From: Primula veris | Taxonomy: Eukaryota; Streptophyta; Magnoliopsida; Ericales; Primulaceae | Assembly: GCA_963682055.1 (NCBI GenBank) | Contig: OY821745.1 | Span: 12,159,501 to 12,223,500 of the forward strand | Direction: 5' to 3' | DNA: 64,000 bases | In this document: in pieces, positions 47,801-56,798 of the stretch | Layout: the number at the start of each line of letters is the position of its first letter | Position numbering within the stretch: the stretch's first letter is position 1 | Notes under the pieces: model-generated | The model's input: the letters and a program-made list of their open reading frames with translations, nothing else | Told to the model about the DNA's origin: nothing | The model's database searches: none | Made by a program: the position numbers and the translations under genes

Positions 47801-50800
47801 TTCCCGCAAATTTCTTTGCGACAACAGCACTGCCTCCGGTGTCAAAACGTTTCCGTTTGACGTTGGAGCTTTCGACCACATTGGCCTTTGCCATCGGGAT
47901 GACAGCACCACCGACTCTCCTCACGGAGCGACGATTGCTCACCTCGATATTGAGCTTCTCAATGAGCCCCTCCAACCTCATTTCCTTCCGCTTGTGCTTC
48001 AGGTAGTTTTGAAAGTCTTTCCATGACGGCGGCAATTTCTCAATCATGAGTGCCACCTGGAAAGGCTCGTTTATCACTAGCCCCTCAGCCTCAAGGCGAT
48101 GGTAAATGAGTTGGAGCTCTTCAACTTGCTCCATGACACCCCTGCTGTCAGTCATACGGTACTCATGAAAGTCCGTGACAACAAATCTCTTTGTGCCAGC
48201 GTTATTCACTTTGTACTTATTTTCGAGAGTCTCCCATAGCTCCTTTGCAGTAGCTTTGGGCTCGAAAACACTGAACAGCGTGTCATCTAGAGCACACAGG
48301 ATATAGTTCTTGCATAGGTAGTCGGCATGTCTCCATGCCTCAACCGCAGAGAACGACTGCTCGTCCAGATCGTCCTCGCTTAGGACGGGAGCAGTCTCCT
48401 TGAGAAACCTGGTCAGATTCAGGGTCGTGAGATAAAACAGCATCTTTTGCTGCCAACGTTTAAAGTTGTCTCCCCTGAACTTTTCCGGTTTCTCCAGATG
48501 AGAAGTCGGCAAAGTAGGCACAGCCGAATACATCGGTGCCTTGCCTTTGGCCGCAGCCTTGGCTCTTGCCGCAGCCTTAGCTGCGGTCTTGGCTGTGGCC
48601 GCTGCTTCGGCCGCAGCCTCAGCTTTGGCCGTAGCATCCGCCATGGCCGCAGCCGCGGCGGCCTCAGCCGCTGCAGCCACGTCATCGGCGGTAGCCCCCA
48701 CAATCGCATCGCCCCCAATGTTATGGACATCTCCACCAACCATTGGGTCATGCTCACTTCCGATAGGCAACTGAATAGGCGACGTGTTTGTCATCTGAAA
48801 CGACAACACAAAACGTATGAGATACGTATACAAAATTCTATAAACAAACACCAAAACTGATATTTGGGTTTGTAAAAGAATTATTAAACAAACAATAAAA
48901 TTTAAACTCTTATCCTTTTGAATATCAATACGGTTGATATTAAAAGGATTAAACGATTCTTATTGAATACCAATACGGTTGGTATCAACAAGAAAATAAA
49001 AATTAAAACTGTTTGGAATTTTTTCTTTGTAATTCAATTTCTAATATAATTTAGAATTGAAAACAAGAAAGCATTATTCCTTATAAAAAATAAATAATTG
49101 TATTAATCAATACACGAAAGAAACAACAGGAAATCGGTTAAGATTGTTGGTTTCCGTGTACGAAATAACAATTAATAATAAATAAAGGACTAAACAATAA
49201 TTAAATAAAAACCAGTGTAATCTTTATTAATTTCCAAATGAAATACAATAAACTGATTACAACATGTAGGTACTGAAACGTAAATAAAACAAACGTTATC
49301 AGATTATTATTAATTAATAATCTGATGTATTGATTTGTAATTAATAGAAACTGCCGGACTGGAAAGTATAAACTTAACAGCCGGACTGTTCTGTTTTGAA
49401 TTGAAAGTACAGGACTGATTAGAAACTATTCTATTACAGAATAGTAATTACAGCATAAAACAGAACTTTAAACTAATTACAGAATAGTAAAAACTGGACA
49501 GAATTGAAAAACCGGACAGAATTAAAAACTGGACAGAATTGAAAAAACTGGACAGAATTGAAAAACTGGACAGAATTGAAAAACTGGACAGAATTAAAAA
49601 AAAAAACTGGACAGAATTAAAAAACTGGACAGAATTGAAAAGAAAAAAAAATAATAATAATAATAATAAACAAGACGAGGCTACTGTTAACAGTATGCCC
49701 TTAACCGATATTCGCCAAACCACCTTGATGTTTCTGGTTGCGTTGACGCTTCGATCCCAAGGTACAACGTCTCGGATGACTCGCCGGAAACTGGCGACGA
49801 GTCAAGGTCGAGCTGTTGGTGGGTGGTTCTCTCTGGTTCTAAAATGTAATGCTGTTTTTTAGAGATGATATATGCTTCTGTATTTTATTTCAGAATGTTA
49901 TGAATGTTATTCCTGACATGTGGGGGGGTCTGCCTATTTATAGGCTTGCTGAGTATCTCAGCCATTAAGGTCACTTTACTACTGTCAGTTTTTGAAATTC
50001 GAAACTGCAGTATTAACTTTGCAATCAAATCATATTTATTGCAACAGTTACAGCTTTGCTGGAAGCTTTTTCCGAACAGGCGCACTTTTTCCGAACAGGC
50101 ACGCTTTTCCCGAACAGGCGCACTTTTTCCCGAACAGGCACGCTTTTCCCGAACAGGCGCGCTTTTCCCGTTGAGTTAAAAAACCGTCGAGCAAGCCCGC
50201 CCGTCGAGCAAGCCCGCCCGTCGAGCAAGCCCGCCCGTCGAGCAAGCCCGCGTGTGGTACACAATACACACGTGTATGTGGACACACTACTTAATATCCA
50301 CATGGGATACCTTAGTATATATATTGTAAAAATCACTCATGATTTTCCAATGTGGGATAACTCTCATGGGTTAAATCCCATTTCTTTTCTCATTTTCCAG
50401 CATTGACTTTATTGCCTCTTTAGAGTACCAACCTTCGAGTCCAATTATCATTCACACCCTTCCTCCGAATAGGTCATGCGATATACCGTTGCGAAGCTCG
50501 TCGTACGAGCCACTCAAACGCTTTGAGTATGGCCTCAGAAAAACTGAGTAGTCGCATCGAAAATTGACTCAAAGATGGTCCCTGACCACTTGGAACAACC
50601 ATGTTTAAAAACATGTTTTCCTACAATTTTCCAACAAATTATTTATTAAATAATAATAAAGCAAGCATGTATGTTGTATAAGTAAGAGCATTGGTGTCCC
50701 CATTACCAATTAGTGCCTGGGCACCAAAGAACCTCGTGACAAACAGCATCACCACACCACAAACCAATCCAATAAAGATCAGTATAGATATTTGATGCTG

Positions 50801-53800
50801 CACTTCATCTTTATCCTGCACCAATATTCACTAATAGTCAATGGTGCAAAAATGACGACAGGTATTCTAGTATTAGAAAAACATATTTCAAAAATATATA
50901 CTTCCGAGTTCCGATTATCCCAATTTATATACGTTACTTGGGGATTGAGGATATATAAATGCAAATGGCTAACTTTCTAGCTCAACGTGCCAAATAAATG
51001 AAGTAACAATGATGGAAACTCCAAAGTCCAAACCACCACAAGAGGAAAACTAATAAGAATGCGCATGACAAAATTAATCAATGACCAATGAAACAGAAAA
51101 AAGTTCGGAACTCACAGCCTGACGAGGTAGTTTAATTAATAAGCTAGTTGGGAATTTTTTAGAAAACTAACCTTTCTTGCAAGTGCATTAGCGACCATAT
51201 TGGATGTAGCAATCGAAAGGAACATGAAAACGAAACTCACATTGTCACATAGCACAGTACCAGGCCCTGCCAACGAAATAGTAGACATTAAAATTCAACC
51301 TCAGTGCTCCTTTAGCTGCGTTCATTATAATAATTAATAAATCAGAAAACACAAACTCTGCATTCAATATAATGTAGCAGAATGCACACAGCAAGTTAAT
51401 TGTTTGTGTGGCAGTAGCTTTATTCCCCATTTTTTGTTTCTGTTTATCACCATAAAAATCTGACAACTATGGTTAACTTTTGAGTACAAACTTTTTGAGC
51501 TTTTCTAGGATAAGCACTCAAAAATTTTAAGCTCTGATAAAAACACATTGTTTTATCAAATTAAAACACTGTCAACTTCTTTCTGAACTTAATTACATAG
51601 CCAACTTTTCTCCTAATTTAAAGCTTTAAACATTAACACAAACCAGCTTCTTTCTGAACTTAATTACATAACCAACTTTTCTCCTAATTTAAAGCTTTAA
51701 ACATTAACACAAAATGTGTGTACGTCTATAATCCAATCAACAATCACTCACCTATTACTTTAAAAAAAAAGACCATCATGCCGTAAGATTACAAATTTGT
51801 CACTCAAACCTATGAATCATTATGTCCATGTTTATAGGTTTTTTGGCATTCCATGTGACATCCTGAATATTACTTGCATATACTTGAGACAGAAAAGCAT
51901 AAGATTTTTACTACCTTTGATCCATAGTTTTATAAAGAAACCACTGTTTTAACCAATTTTACACTACTATCGACTCCTTTTTGTTACTCCCAAAACAAAA
52001 ATTATATGTGTTTTCATTCTATACCAAACACAGCTACTACAACAATTACAAGTAATACTTAAACATATACCTTTAAACCCCACCAATAGAAACTACAGCT
52101 TCTGTAAAGGAAACTACCAAAAGGTACGATTCAAAAGACTTATTTACCAATAAGTCAACAAGGTAATCACTTTTCCACTTGAGTCTTATAAATGGATAAT
52201 AAATAATACAAATAGGACTACGTCAAACAAGTGAGAGGAGGGAGGATCCTTTGTCCACTAAATATGCCCCATTTTCTGTCCCCTTGTTCAAATTTGCTCA
52301 ATTATCACTTTTTATGAATTTATGGACATGTTAATATACTTTTAAAAAATTCAATGATTATAGACAGAATATTAGTCCATGTAGCTACTTTTCATATTAT
52401 ACATTTCTTTCTATTTAATCTCCAACTGACTAAATCAAGATCTGTTCTTAGTTGAATGATTTTTGAAATAATGTAGAAATATCTATAAAAAAAATTGGAA
52501 TCTGAATAACTTGTTTTTCGTATTTTTTGAATAAAAATAACAAAAGAGGACAGAGAAGAGGACACAAATGAGAAAGGGACACAGAGAGCCTCCATTTCTA
52601 TAGAATTGACAGTATATGATACAGTTTAACAAATTTTAAATAACAATTACATTATAGATCTCTTTCACAATATATGTGCAGAATATAAAGAAAGATGGCA
52701 AACAAGTCTAGTAATTATAAGAGGCAACCAAACGAATGGAGTGAAATAAACAGGAAAAAGGTAAGTGAGTTATTATCGATGTGGGACAATTACAACTATA
52801 AAAACAGGATGTATCACTTTCTTAGTACCCGACGACCCGTGACTAAAATATAAAAAAGATAATTGTTTTTTGACTTTTTTGGTAAATAGGTCTATTAAAT
52901 TTTACCTAACCCTCCACTTGTAATTTCAAGACTAATTTACGACAAAGGTAAGGGTTAGAAGACTTACTTACCAATGAGCCATGAAACGTCATCTTTTTTT
53001 CACTTGGGTCATATATATCGATATTACTATACAGTAACAATCTTCAGCAAGTGAGAGAGCCTCCAATTCCATATTGTTGGAGGCAATCAACCTATCCCAA
53101 ATTTTACAGTATACTAACAACACAATATATCAATTCAACAGCATACATAACAGCATATATCAATTCATAAATAATCTTTTGAACATGTATACGAACATAG
53201 TGACGGAACCAGGAATCCTAAATTGCAGGGGCCGATATTCTATATTAGTTTATTTTCGTAACATAGGGGGGTGAACGCCAATTTTTGAATATTTTGATCA
53301 AAATACATAGAAATTTTTTAACTTTTCATCAATTTTTATTAGAACGGGGGATGCAGCCCCCGACTGTCTCAACCTAATTCCTTCTCTGACACAAACATGT
53401 ATCATACTATTATAATAAGCAAACCCAAAAATCGGGTGAGGCTGCCATTTTTTCCCACCATTTTTTAAAAAAAATACCCTCACTCTATTTTAATAATTAC
53501 CAATGTACCATAATTTAATTAACAATTTTTCCTCCCTTTATTTTCCTAATTACCGATGTATGCTGATTTAATTAACAATTCGATGTAACCACCATAATTT
53601 CAATAAATGATACTTAATGCGAACCTTGTGTTCAAAATGTAGTGTATACAGAGATAGAAAAATGTAGAAGGTGTTTCGTACCCAAAGCAGCAAGCTCGAG
53701 GGAGCTGGTCTGACCAATGACAACCGTATCGATCAAGCTCATCAACGGTCCACATATCCACAACCCCGTCGCTGGCCCCGAAAACTTCAATATCTCCACC

Positions 53801-54012
53801 GTCTGCTCCCACACACTCTCGCTCCTCGGCTCAATCTCCACCGTCCGTTCCCCAGATAATGACACCTTTACATTCTTCGAACCGCTACATTTGCAAGAAG
53901 AACTGAAATGCCGCTGACTTGTCAACGCAATGCGAGGAGGGCTAGAAGTACGGAGTAAGCTAGGGTTTAGGATTGGGGTGTGTAGCTGGAAAGCTAGGGT
54001 TTTCAGGTTCAT
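32889..54012 (-). CDS. MATE efflux transporter, DTX45/DTX46/EDS5 clade, copy A, complete
   Basis: A multi-spanning MATE antiporter, by clade expected in the plastid envelope. Fourteen exons (minus strand): 53682-54012, 51172-51266, 50707-50815, 42406-42461, 41876-41931, 35268-35406, 34869-35006, 34569-34637, 34373-34483, 34069-34197, 33855-33932, 33524-33595, 33073-33135 and 32889-32981. They sum to 1539 nt, 512 aa. All junctions are GT..AG and phases fit; exon 4 uses CTCAG|CTTTTAG to give [20 protein letters not shown] Ser/Arg-rich N-terminus (residues 1-50) suits a transit peptide. MATE motifs include [69 protein letters not shown] and SLEGTLLAGRDLKF. Two Copia elements sit in introns 3 and 5 and enlarge the gene to 21 kb; the reading frame is unaffected. 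Substrate unknown; the best known relative, EDS5, exports a salicylic acid precursor. Confidence 0.9.
33249..33481. mobile_element. PIF/Tourist-like MITE in intron 12 of MATE copy A
   Basis: It is absent from the matching intron of copy B, which gives the empty site. One end reads GGCCTTGTTTGTTTGG (reverse strand), as in Tourist-type MITEs, and TAAT lies on both sides. Near the other end is a perfect 28 bp palindrome (33253-33280) with arms GGATTCATAGTCCC and its complement. Confidence 0.65.
35454..36438 (+). repeat. 5' LTR of Copia element 1
   Basis: 985 bp; contains a private tandem duplication of about 35 bp (35541-35609) that the 3' LTR lacks. Confidence 0.9.
36498..39330 (+). pseudogene. 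Copia element 1 gag-pol remains
   Basis: Readable pieces in order: a gag part with a coiled coil (36498-36794, [18 protein letters not shown]); a zinc knuckle out of frame ([13 protein letters not shown], about 36991-37029); GAG-pre-integrase and integrase start (37290-37640, [33 protein letters not shown]); integrase C-part (37782-37994, [17 protein letters not shown]); a linker (38086-38475); and RNase H pieces ([16 protein letters not shown] near 38685, and [18 protein letters not shown] near 39230). The catalytic reverse transcriptase block is deleted. A MITE splits RNase H. Confidence 0.85.
38730..39152. mobile_element. MITE inside the RNase H remnant of Copia element 1
   Basis: It begins GAGCATCTACAATAGTG and ends CAACTATTTGTATGCTC, giving imperfect inverted termini. 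TCTA is present on both sides. On either side the RNase H sequence continues (NLVQHSR before, KYIDLRHHF after), so this is an insertion of about 423 bp. Confidence 0.65.
40374..41287 (+). repeat. 3' LTR of Copia element 1
   Basis: 914 bp, several percent diverged from the 5' LTR by eye, followed by the target duplication ATTAT. Confidence 0.9.
42509..43983 (-). repeat. 3' LTR of Copia element 2 with three internal arrays
   Basis: 1475 bp. Arrays: AACTGGACAGAATTGAAAA units (about 42845-43010), CCGAACAGGCGCACTTTT units (about 43433-43530) and GTCGAGCAAGCCCGCCC units (about 43549-43592). Confidence 0.92.
44541..48794 (-). CDS. Copia gag-pol polyprotein, intact (1417 aa)
   Basis: One uninterrupted frame encodes all functions for copying and integrating the element. 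I chose the ATG at 48794 ([10 protein letters not shown]); an in-frame ATG at 48854 adds 20 residues of less typical sequence. Order: an Ala/Lys-rich stretch (about residues 20-75), gag ([16 protein letters not shown]), zinc knuckle [14 protein letters not shown] (about 332), protease [12 protein letters not shown] (about 401), GAG-pre-integrase [15 protein letters not shown], integrase ([33 protein letters not shown]), reverse transcriptase ([27 protein letters not shown] about 1097) and RNase H ([16 protein letters not shown], then KGLTQVGVE). No frameshift or stop was seen. With near-identical LTRs this copy could be mobile. The N-terminal Ala-rich run is unusual for Copia gag. Confidence 0.93.
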   Translation of the reverse strand: MTNTSPIQLPIGSEHDPMVGGDVHNIGGDAIVGATADDVAAAAEAAAAAAMADATAKAEAAAEAAATAKTAAKAAARAKAAAKGKAPMYSAVPTLPTSHLEKPEKFRGDNFKRWQQKMLFYLTTLNLTRFLKETAPVLSEDDLDEQSFSAVEAWRHADYLCKNYILCALDDTLFSVFEPKATAKELWETLENKYKVNNAGTKRFVVTDFHEYRMTDSRGVMEQVEELQLIYHRLEAEGLVINEPFQVALMIEKLPPSWKDFQNYLKHKRKEMRLEGLIEKLNIEVSNRRSVRRVGGAVIPMAKANVVESSNVKRKRFDTGGSAVVAKKFAGTCFVCNRTGHRAADCYDNKGAAKPKPPPRNFKGKGKRKAPAQAHLAEGGRDDDHFTAVVSEVNLVGSNPKEWWLDTGATSHICSTRWMFKTYEAVEGESCFMGNSATSKVEGKGMVVMKMTSGKELRLTNVLHVPDIRKNLVSGSVMVKNGFKLVLESNKIVITKNGVYVGRGYMTNGMFKLNVGTPAPNKGAKAETSTSIVMTVAQEANKNSKFNYLFESFHLWHGRLGHVNYNSLKKLISLKLIPNFVFDKQHKCEICVEAKLTKSSFQHVERESEPLGLIHTDVCDLKFIQTRGGKKYFITFIDDCTRYCYAYLMRSKDEAVEKFALYKTEVENQLNRKIKTLRSDRGGEYESPFEQICAESGIIHQTTAPYTPEQNGVAERKNRTLKEMMNAMLISSGLPQNMWGEAILSANYVLNKLPHKKREKTPYELWKGHQPSYKNLRVWGCLAKVLVPTPKRMRIGPKTVDCVFIGYAQNSSAYRFLVHKSDNPDVHVDTYMESREASFFEDIFPRKLSTSVPTEELNSEGNVGASEPTEEKEEEEPRRSKRARKETFFGPDFLTFMVEGEPVTYKQAMSTPDSQYWEEAIQNEIESIMQNHTWELVDLPKGCKPLGHKWIFKRKLRVDGTIEKYKARLVVKGFRQTEGVDYFDTYAPVSRKTSIRIVIALAALFDMEIHQMDVKTAFLNGELEEEIYMEQPEGFVVPGKEHQVCKLVKSLYGLKQAPKQWHEKFDRIMLSNGFHINECDKCVYSKGSGRDCVVVCLYVDDMIIIGSNDRISSTKKMLSQHFDMKDLGIADVILGMKITKTSEGYALSQGHYVKQVLDKFDKGSKAMSRTPIEFNCNLKKNFGKSVNQLEFSRVIGSLMYIMNCTRPDIANSVSRLSRYTSNPNEEHWNAIMKLLRYMRFSADYGLHYTRYPAVLEGYSDANWISDSNSTRSTSGYVFIMGGAAVSWRSSKQTCIARSTMESEFIALDLATEEADWLRSLLEGIPMWPKPVPAISMHCDSQSAIARAQDHMYNGKSRHIRRRHKSVRELLSNGVVSLDFVRSKENIADPLTKGLTQVGVETSSNGMGLKPIKLVAPP
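49145..50636 (-). repeat. 5' LTR of Copia element 2
   Basis: 1492 bp. It differs from the 3' LTR by one extra GTCGAGCAAGCCCGCCC unit, small changes in the AATAAT tract and a handful of substitutions (for example TTTCGAAATT to TTTTGAAATT, and TATGGTCTCAG to TATGGCCTCAG). Confidence 0.92.
51267..53681 (-). other. MATE copy A intron 1
   Basis: The intron runs from donor GCTTTGG|GTACGA (exon end 53682) to acceptor TTGGCAG|GGCC (exon start 51266). It holds a 71 bp-period tandem duplication (51576-51715, CTTCTTTCTGAACTTAATTA start) and otherwise AT-rich sequence without a supported gene. Confidence 0.75.
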
Positions 54013-54263
54013 TATTGTGATATATGTATATGTTTAGACTTTAGAGAGAGAGTGGAGAAGGAATTATTGAATTGTGGAGGGTTTTGAAGCAGTTATTATT
54101 TATTTATTTTTAGTTTATTCAACTACCGACATTAAATTAACAGCAAAAGCTGCAATAATTTAACTGAATAACCTGCATTTGTTTAAAAAAAAAAAAAAAC
54201 CTGCATTTATTTTAGAAATTACATTTTGACCCCCAAGGATTAACTACGTATGTTATTGTTTTA
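54013..54263 (-). promoter_or_regulatory. MATE copy A promoter region
   Basis: About 250 bp separate the MATE ATG from the repeat array. On the minus strand it holds CTCTCTCTCTAAAGTC just before the ATG, with A/T-rich sequence upstream. No clear TATA box can be named; the real promoter may extend into the tandem array. Confidence 0.3.
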
Positions 54264-55505
54264 GGGCGGGCTTTTTAGGTGTCGAATGAATAGAATCAGA
54301 AGGAGTTGTAAGCCGTTACAGGTCCCTTTTTTATGATTTACATCGATAATTCAAGTATTGTATACTTCATTGGTCCGATCTTTTGTAGGAACTACCCGGC
54401 CATTTTAGGTGGCGAAAGAGTAGAATCTAAAGCGCGGTTGCAAAATCAATTTTTATTATTTACATTGGAAATTCAAGTATTGTATACATCATTAGTCTAA
54501 TCCTTTGTAGGAACTACCGGTAGGGAGGAGGGGTAACAGACTCTCTCATTTTTCCGGTTGTGTTTTTATTGAATCATCGTTTATTTTATTTTTAAATTGT
54601 TTGTTTACAAAAATATATAAAATATGAATGTTTATACATTTTTTGGTTTAATTACTTTTTGGGCAATTTATAGGGTAGTAAAGCCGAATAAATACAAAAA
54701 AAAAAATATATAGAATTTACATATTTTTTTGAACAAATAATTTAGAAATAAAATAAAACGTTGATTAAAAAAATTGTAATCTAAAAATAATTCCGAATCG
54801 TGAAAATGGAGGAGTGTTCCGCTAACTCCCCCAAATAGGGGAGTCTGTTACCCCTCCACCACCGGTAGGAACTACCCGGCTATTTCACGTGTCGAAGGAA
54901 TAAAAGCAAAAAACAGCTCTTACATGGTCCTTTTTTTATAATTTACTTTGAGAATTTAAGTATTGTATACGCCATTAGTCTGATCCTTTGTAGGAACTAC
55001 CCGGCTCTTTTAGGTGTCGAAGGAAAAGAATCAGAAGCAGTTAGATAGTCCTTTTTCACAATTTACATCGAGAATTCAAGTATTTTATACAACATTAGTC
55101 TGATCCTTCGTAGGAACTACCCGCCTCTTTTAGATGTCGAATGAATAGAATCATAATGAGTTGTTACATGGTCCATTTTTATGATTTATATCGAGACTTC
55201 AAGTATTGTATATGTCATTGTCCGATCATTTGTAGGAACTACCCGGCTCGTTCAAGTGTCGAAGGAATAGAATCAGAAGCAGCTGTTACAAAGTCCCTAG
55301 CTATGATTTTCATCGAGAAACCAAATATTGTATATGTGATTAGTCTGATCCTTTATACGAATAACCTGTAGGAACTCCCCGACTCTTTCAGGTGTAGAAG
55401 GAATAGAATTACAAGCAGTTGTTACATGGTCCCTTTTTATGATTTACATTGAGAATTCAAGTATTTTTTTACGTCATTAGTTTGATCCTTTGTAGAAACT
55501 ATCCG
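54264..55505. repeat. tandem array of about 120 bp units upstream of MATE copy A
   Basis: About eight units share GTAGGAACTACCCGGC, AGGTGTCGAAGGAATAGAAT, CAGTTGTTACATGGTCC and ATTCAAGTATTGTATAC with TTAGTCTGATCC. Unit starts fall near 54264, 54390, 54508/54866 (split by a MITE), 54993, 55111, 55232, 55367 and 55490. It lies between MATE copy A and copy B. Confidence 0.85.
54519..54865. mobile_element. MULE-type MITE inside the tandem array
   Basis: Termini GGGAGGAGGGGTAACAGACTC-like and GAGTCTGTTACCCCTCC form inverted repeats of about 20 bp. The 11 bp word TAGGAACTACC flanks the element (54508-54518 and 54866-54876), matching a Mutator-type target duplication, although that word is also part of the array unit. 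It is 347 bp and AT-rich, with no ORF. Confidence 0.65.
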
Positions 55506-56798
55506 TAATAACGAACTTGCAAAATGTATATTGATTGTCTATAAGATCAGTTGACAGAATTCAACACACGAGATTAGGACCGAGAGCCTACAGTGGCAGC
55601 GGAGAGCCAACAGCAGATACATGACAGCATTTTTTGATAGTCTCCGACTCAATTTCGTAGTATAGCAATTCCATAATAATGAAATATTAGCATGTGTTAC
55701 TTTTTTACAGCCTATTAAAATTCAACTCAAGAGTTGGAAGGATCTTTATCTACCGGAGCTAGACATTGAATTAGAACAGTTACCAAACTCACTTCAGGTT
55801 TAAGGTCCAAGACTCAGCTCTAAATCTAATCTTACTTCAATTCAAGGTCTTGTTGCTCTAGACGGGAGTACGCTCAAGCTAATAATGGTTTTTTTTTTTC
55901 TAAAGTTACAGTCAACCAAAGGTTAAATAAGTATGTGGAGACAAGCACACTTTTCCTTTATTTACAACTGAAATTTCAAGCCAACCACAATTCTAAAGTG
56001 TTATCATTCGTGTATAAATAAAGAAACTTACATGAAACGTTAAAAATAATAGGTTAAAAGCAGAAGTACTATTTCTTCTATCGAACAAACGTACTTTCAC
56101 CACATTAGCAAATACTGCAGCAGAGGCATAATATTGTGATTGTATAATACGGAGTACTACATATAATTAGTTGATTTTAGAGTTAAAAATCGAGGGCCAA
56201 AACTTTTCCAAAATAATTAGTAGAACTGTAGAAGTAACCAACTTTTAATGACGCAGGCATTTCCCATATAATGCAGGGAGGGGTAGGATAGTGATCGAGT
56301 TACCGTAATTATAAACAATTGCAGAGGTTGAAATTTTAATCTCGGTTGTGGTAGAATTAGAAGTGTAAGGTACAATACACTGCATACATGAAAAAAAAAA
56401 CATTTGTCTATAAATGCAGCTGTCAGATTATGATGTGAGACCAAAGATGACATGAAACGAAACATTTCCAGATTGTGTAACAACTAACAATATTAATGTA
56501 TGGCTGATCTCTCCTCTTATATAGAGAAATCTGCCAAGAAGAAATACCTCGACGGCTTGACAAATAATAAAATTTTACATACTCGCTATGGTTGCCTCAT
56601 GCCTGTTACAAATTTCTACAGCATCTACCACATCTTCTCTCGTATTTAGCACAGCAAACATCGTGAACTCTTCATTCATAGGCAACATATTCGATTCTTC
56701 ATGACACATGGTGAAAAATTTTAGGAAAGTATGATGTATGTTTTGTTTCTCTAACCTGAGACTTACAGGGGGTTCAGTAAAGAATAATGAATTAGCTT
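55506..56798 (-). other. 3' flank of MATE copy B
   Basis: This non-coding stretch is collinear with 32150-32888 (shared GGCAGCGGAGAGCCAAC, TCTCGGTTGTGGTAGAA and AATGAATTAGCTTCTATACA at the end) but about 500 bp longer, because of an inserted AT-rich piece near 55740-56210. It holds the 3'UTR and terminator region of copy B; no gene is seen. Confidence 0.6.

Larger units (their letters stand above)
42509..50636 (-). mobile_element. Copia element 2, young and coding-intact, in MATE intron 3
   Basis: LTRs 42509-43983 and 49145-50636 are almost identical (a few substitutions plus repeat-number changes). The target duplication is AATTA (42504-42508 and 50637-50641). On the minus strand the 3' LTR is preceded by TGTGGGGGAT (polypurine tract) and the single long ORF reads minus. 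The element lies in the same direction as the host gene, so its LTR poly(A) signals could truncate the MATE transcript unless read through or spliced out. The primer site after the 5' LTR (ATCTTAACCGATTTCC) is not the usual initiator-Met type. Confidence 0.95.

Noticed and set aside
48447..48860. Plus-strand frames opposite the Copia 2 gag
   Set aside because: They are shadows of the GC-rich Ala-coding stretch on the minus strand.
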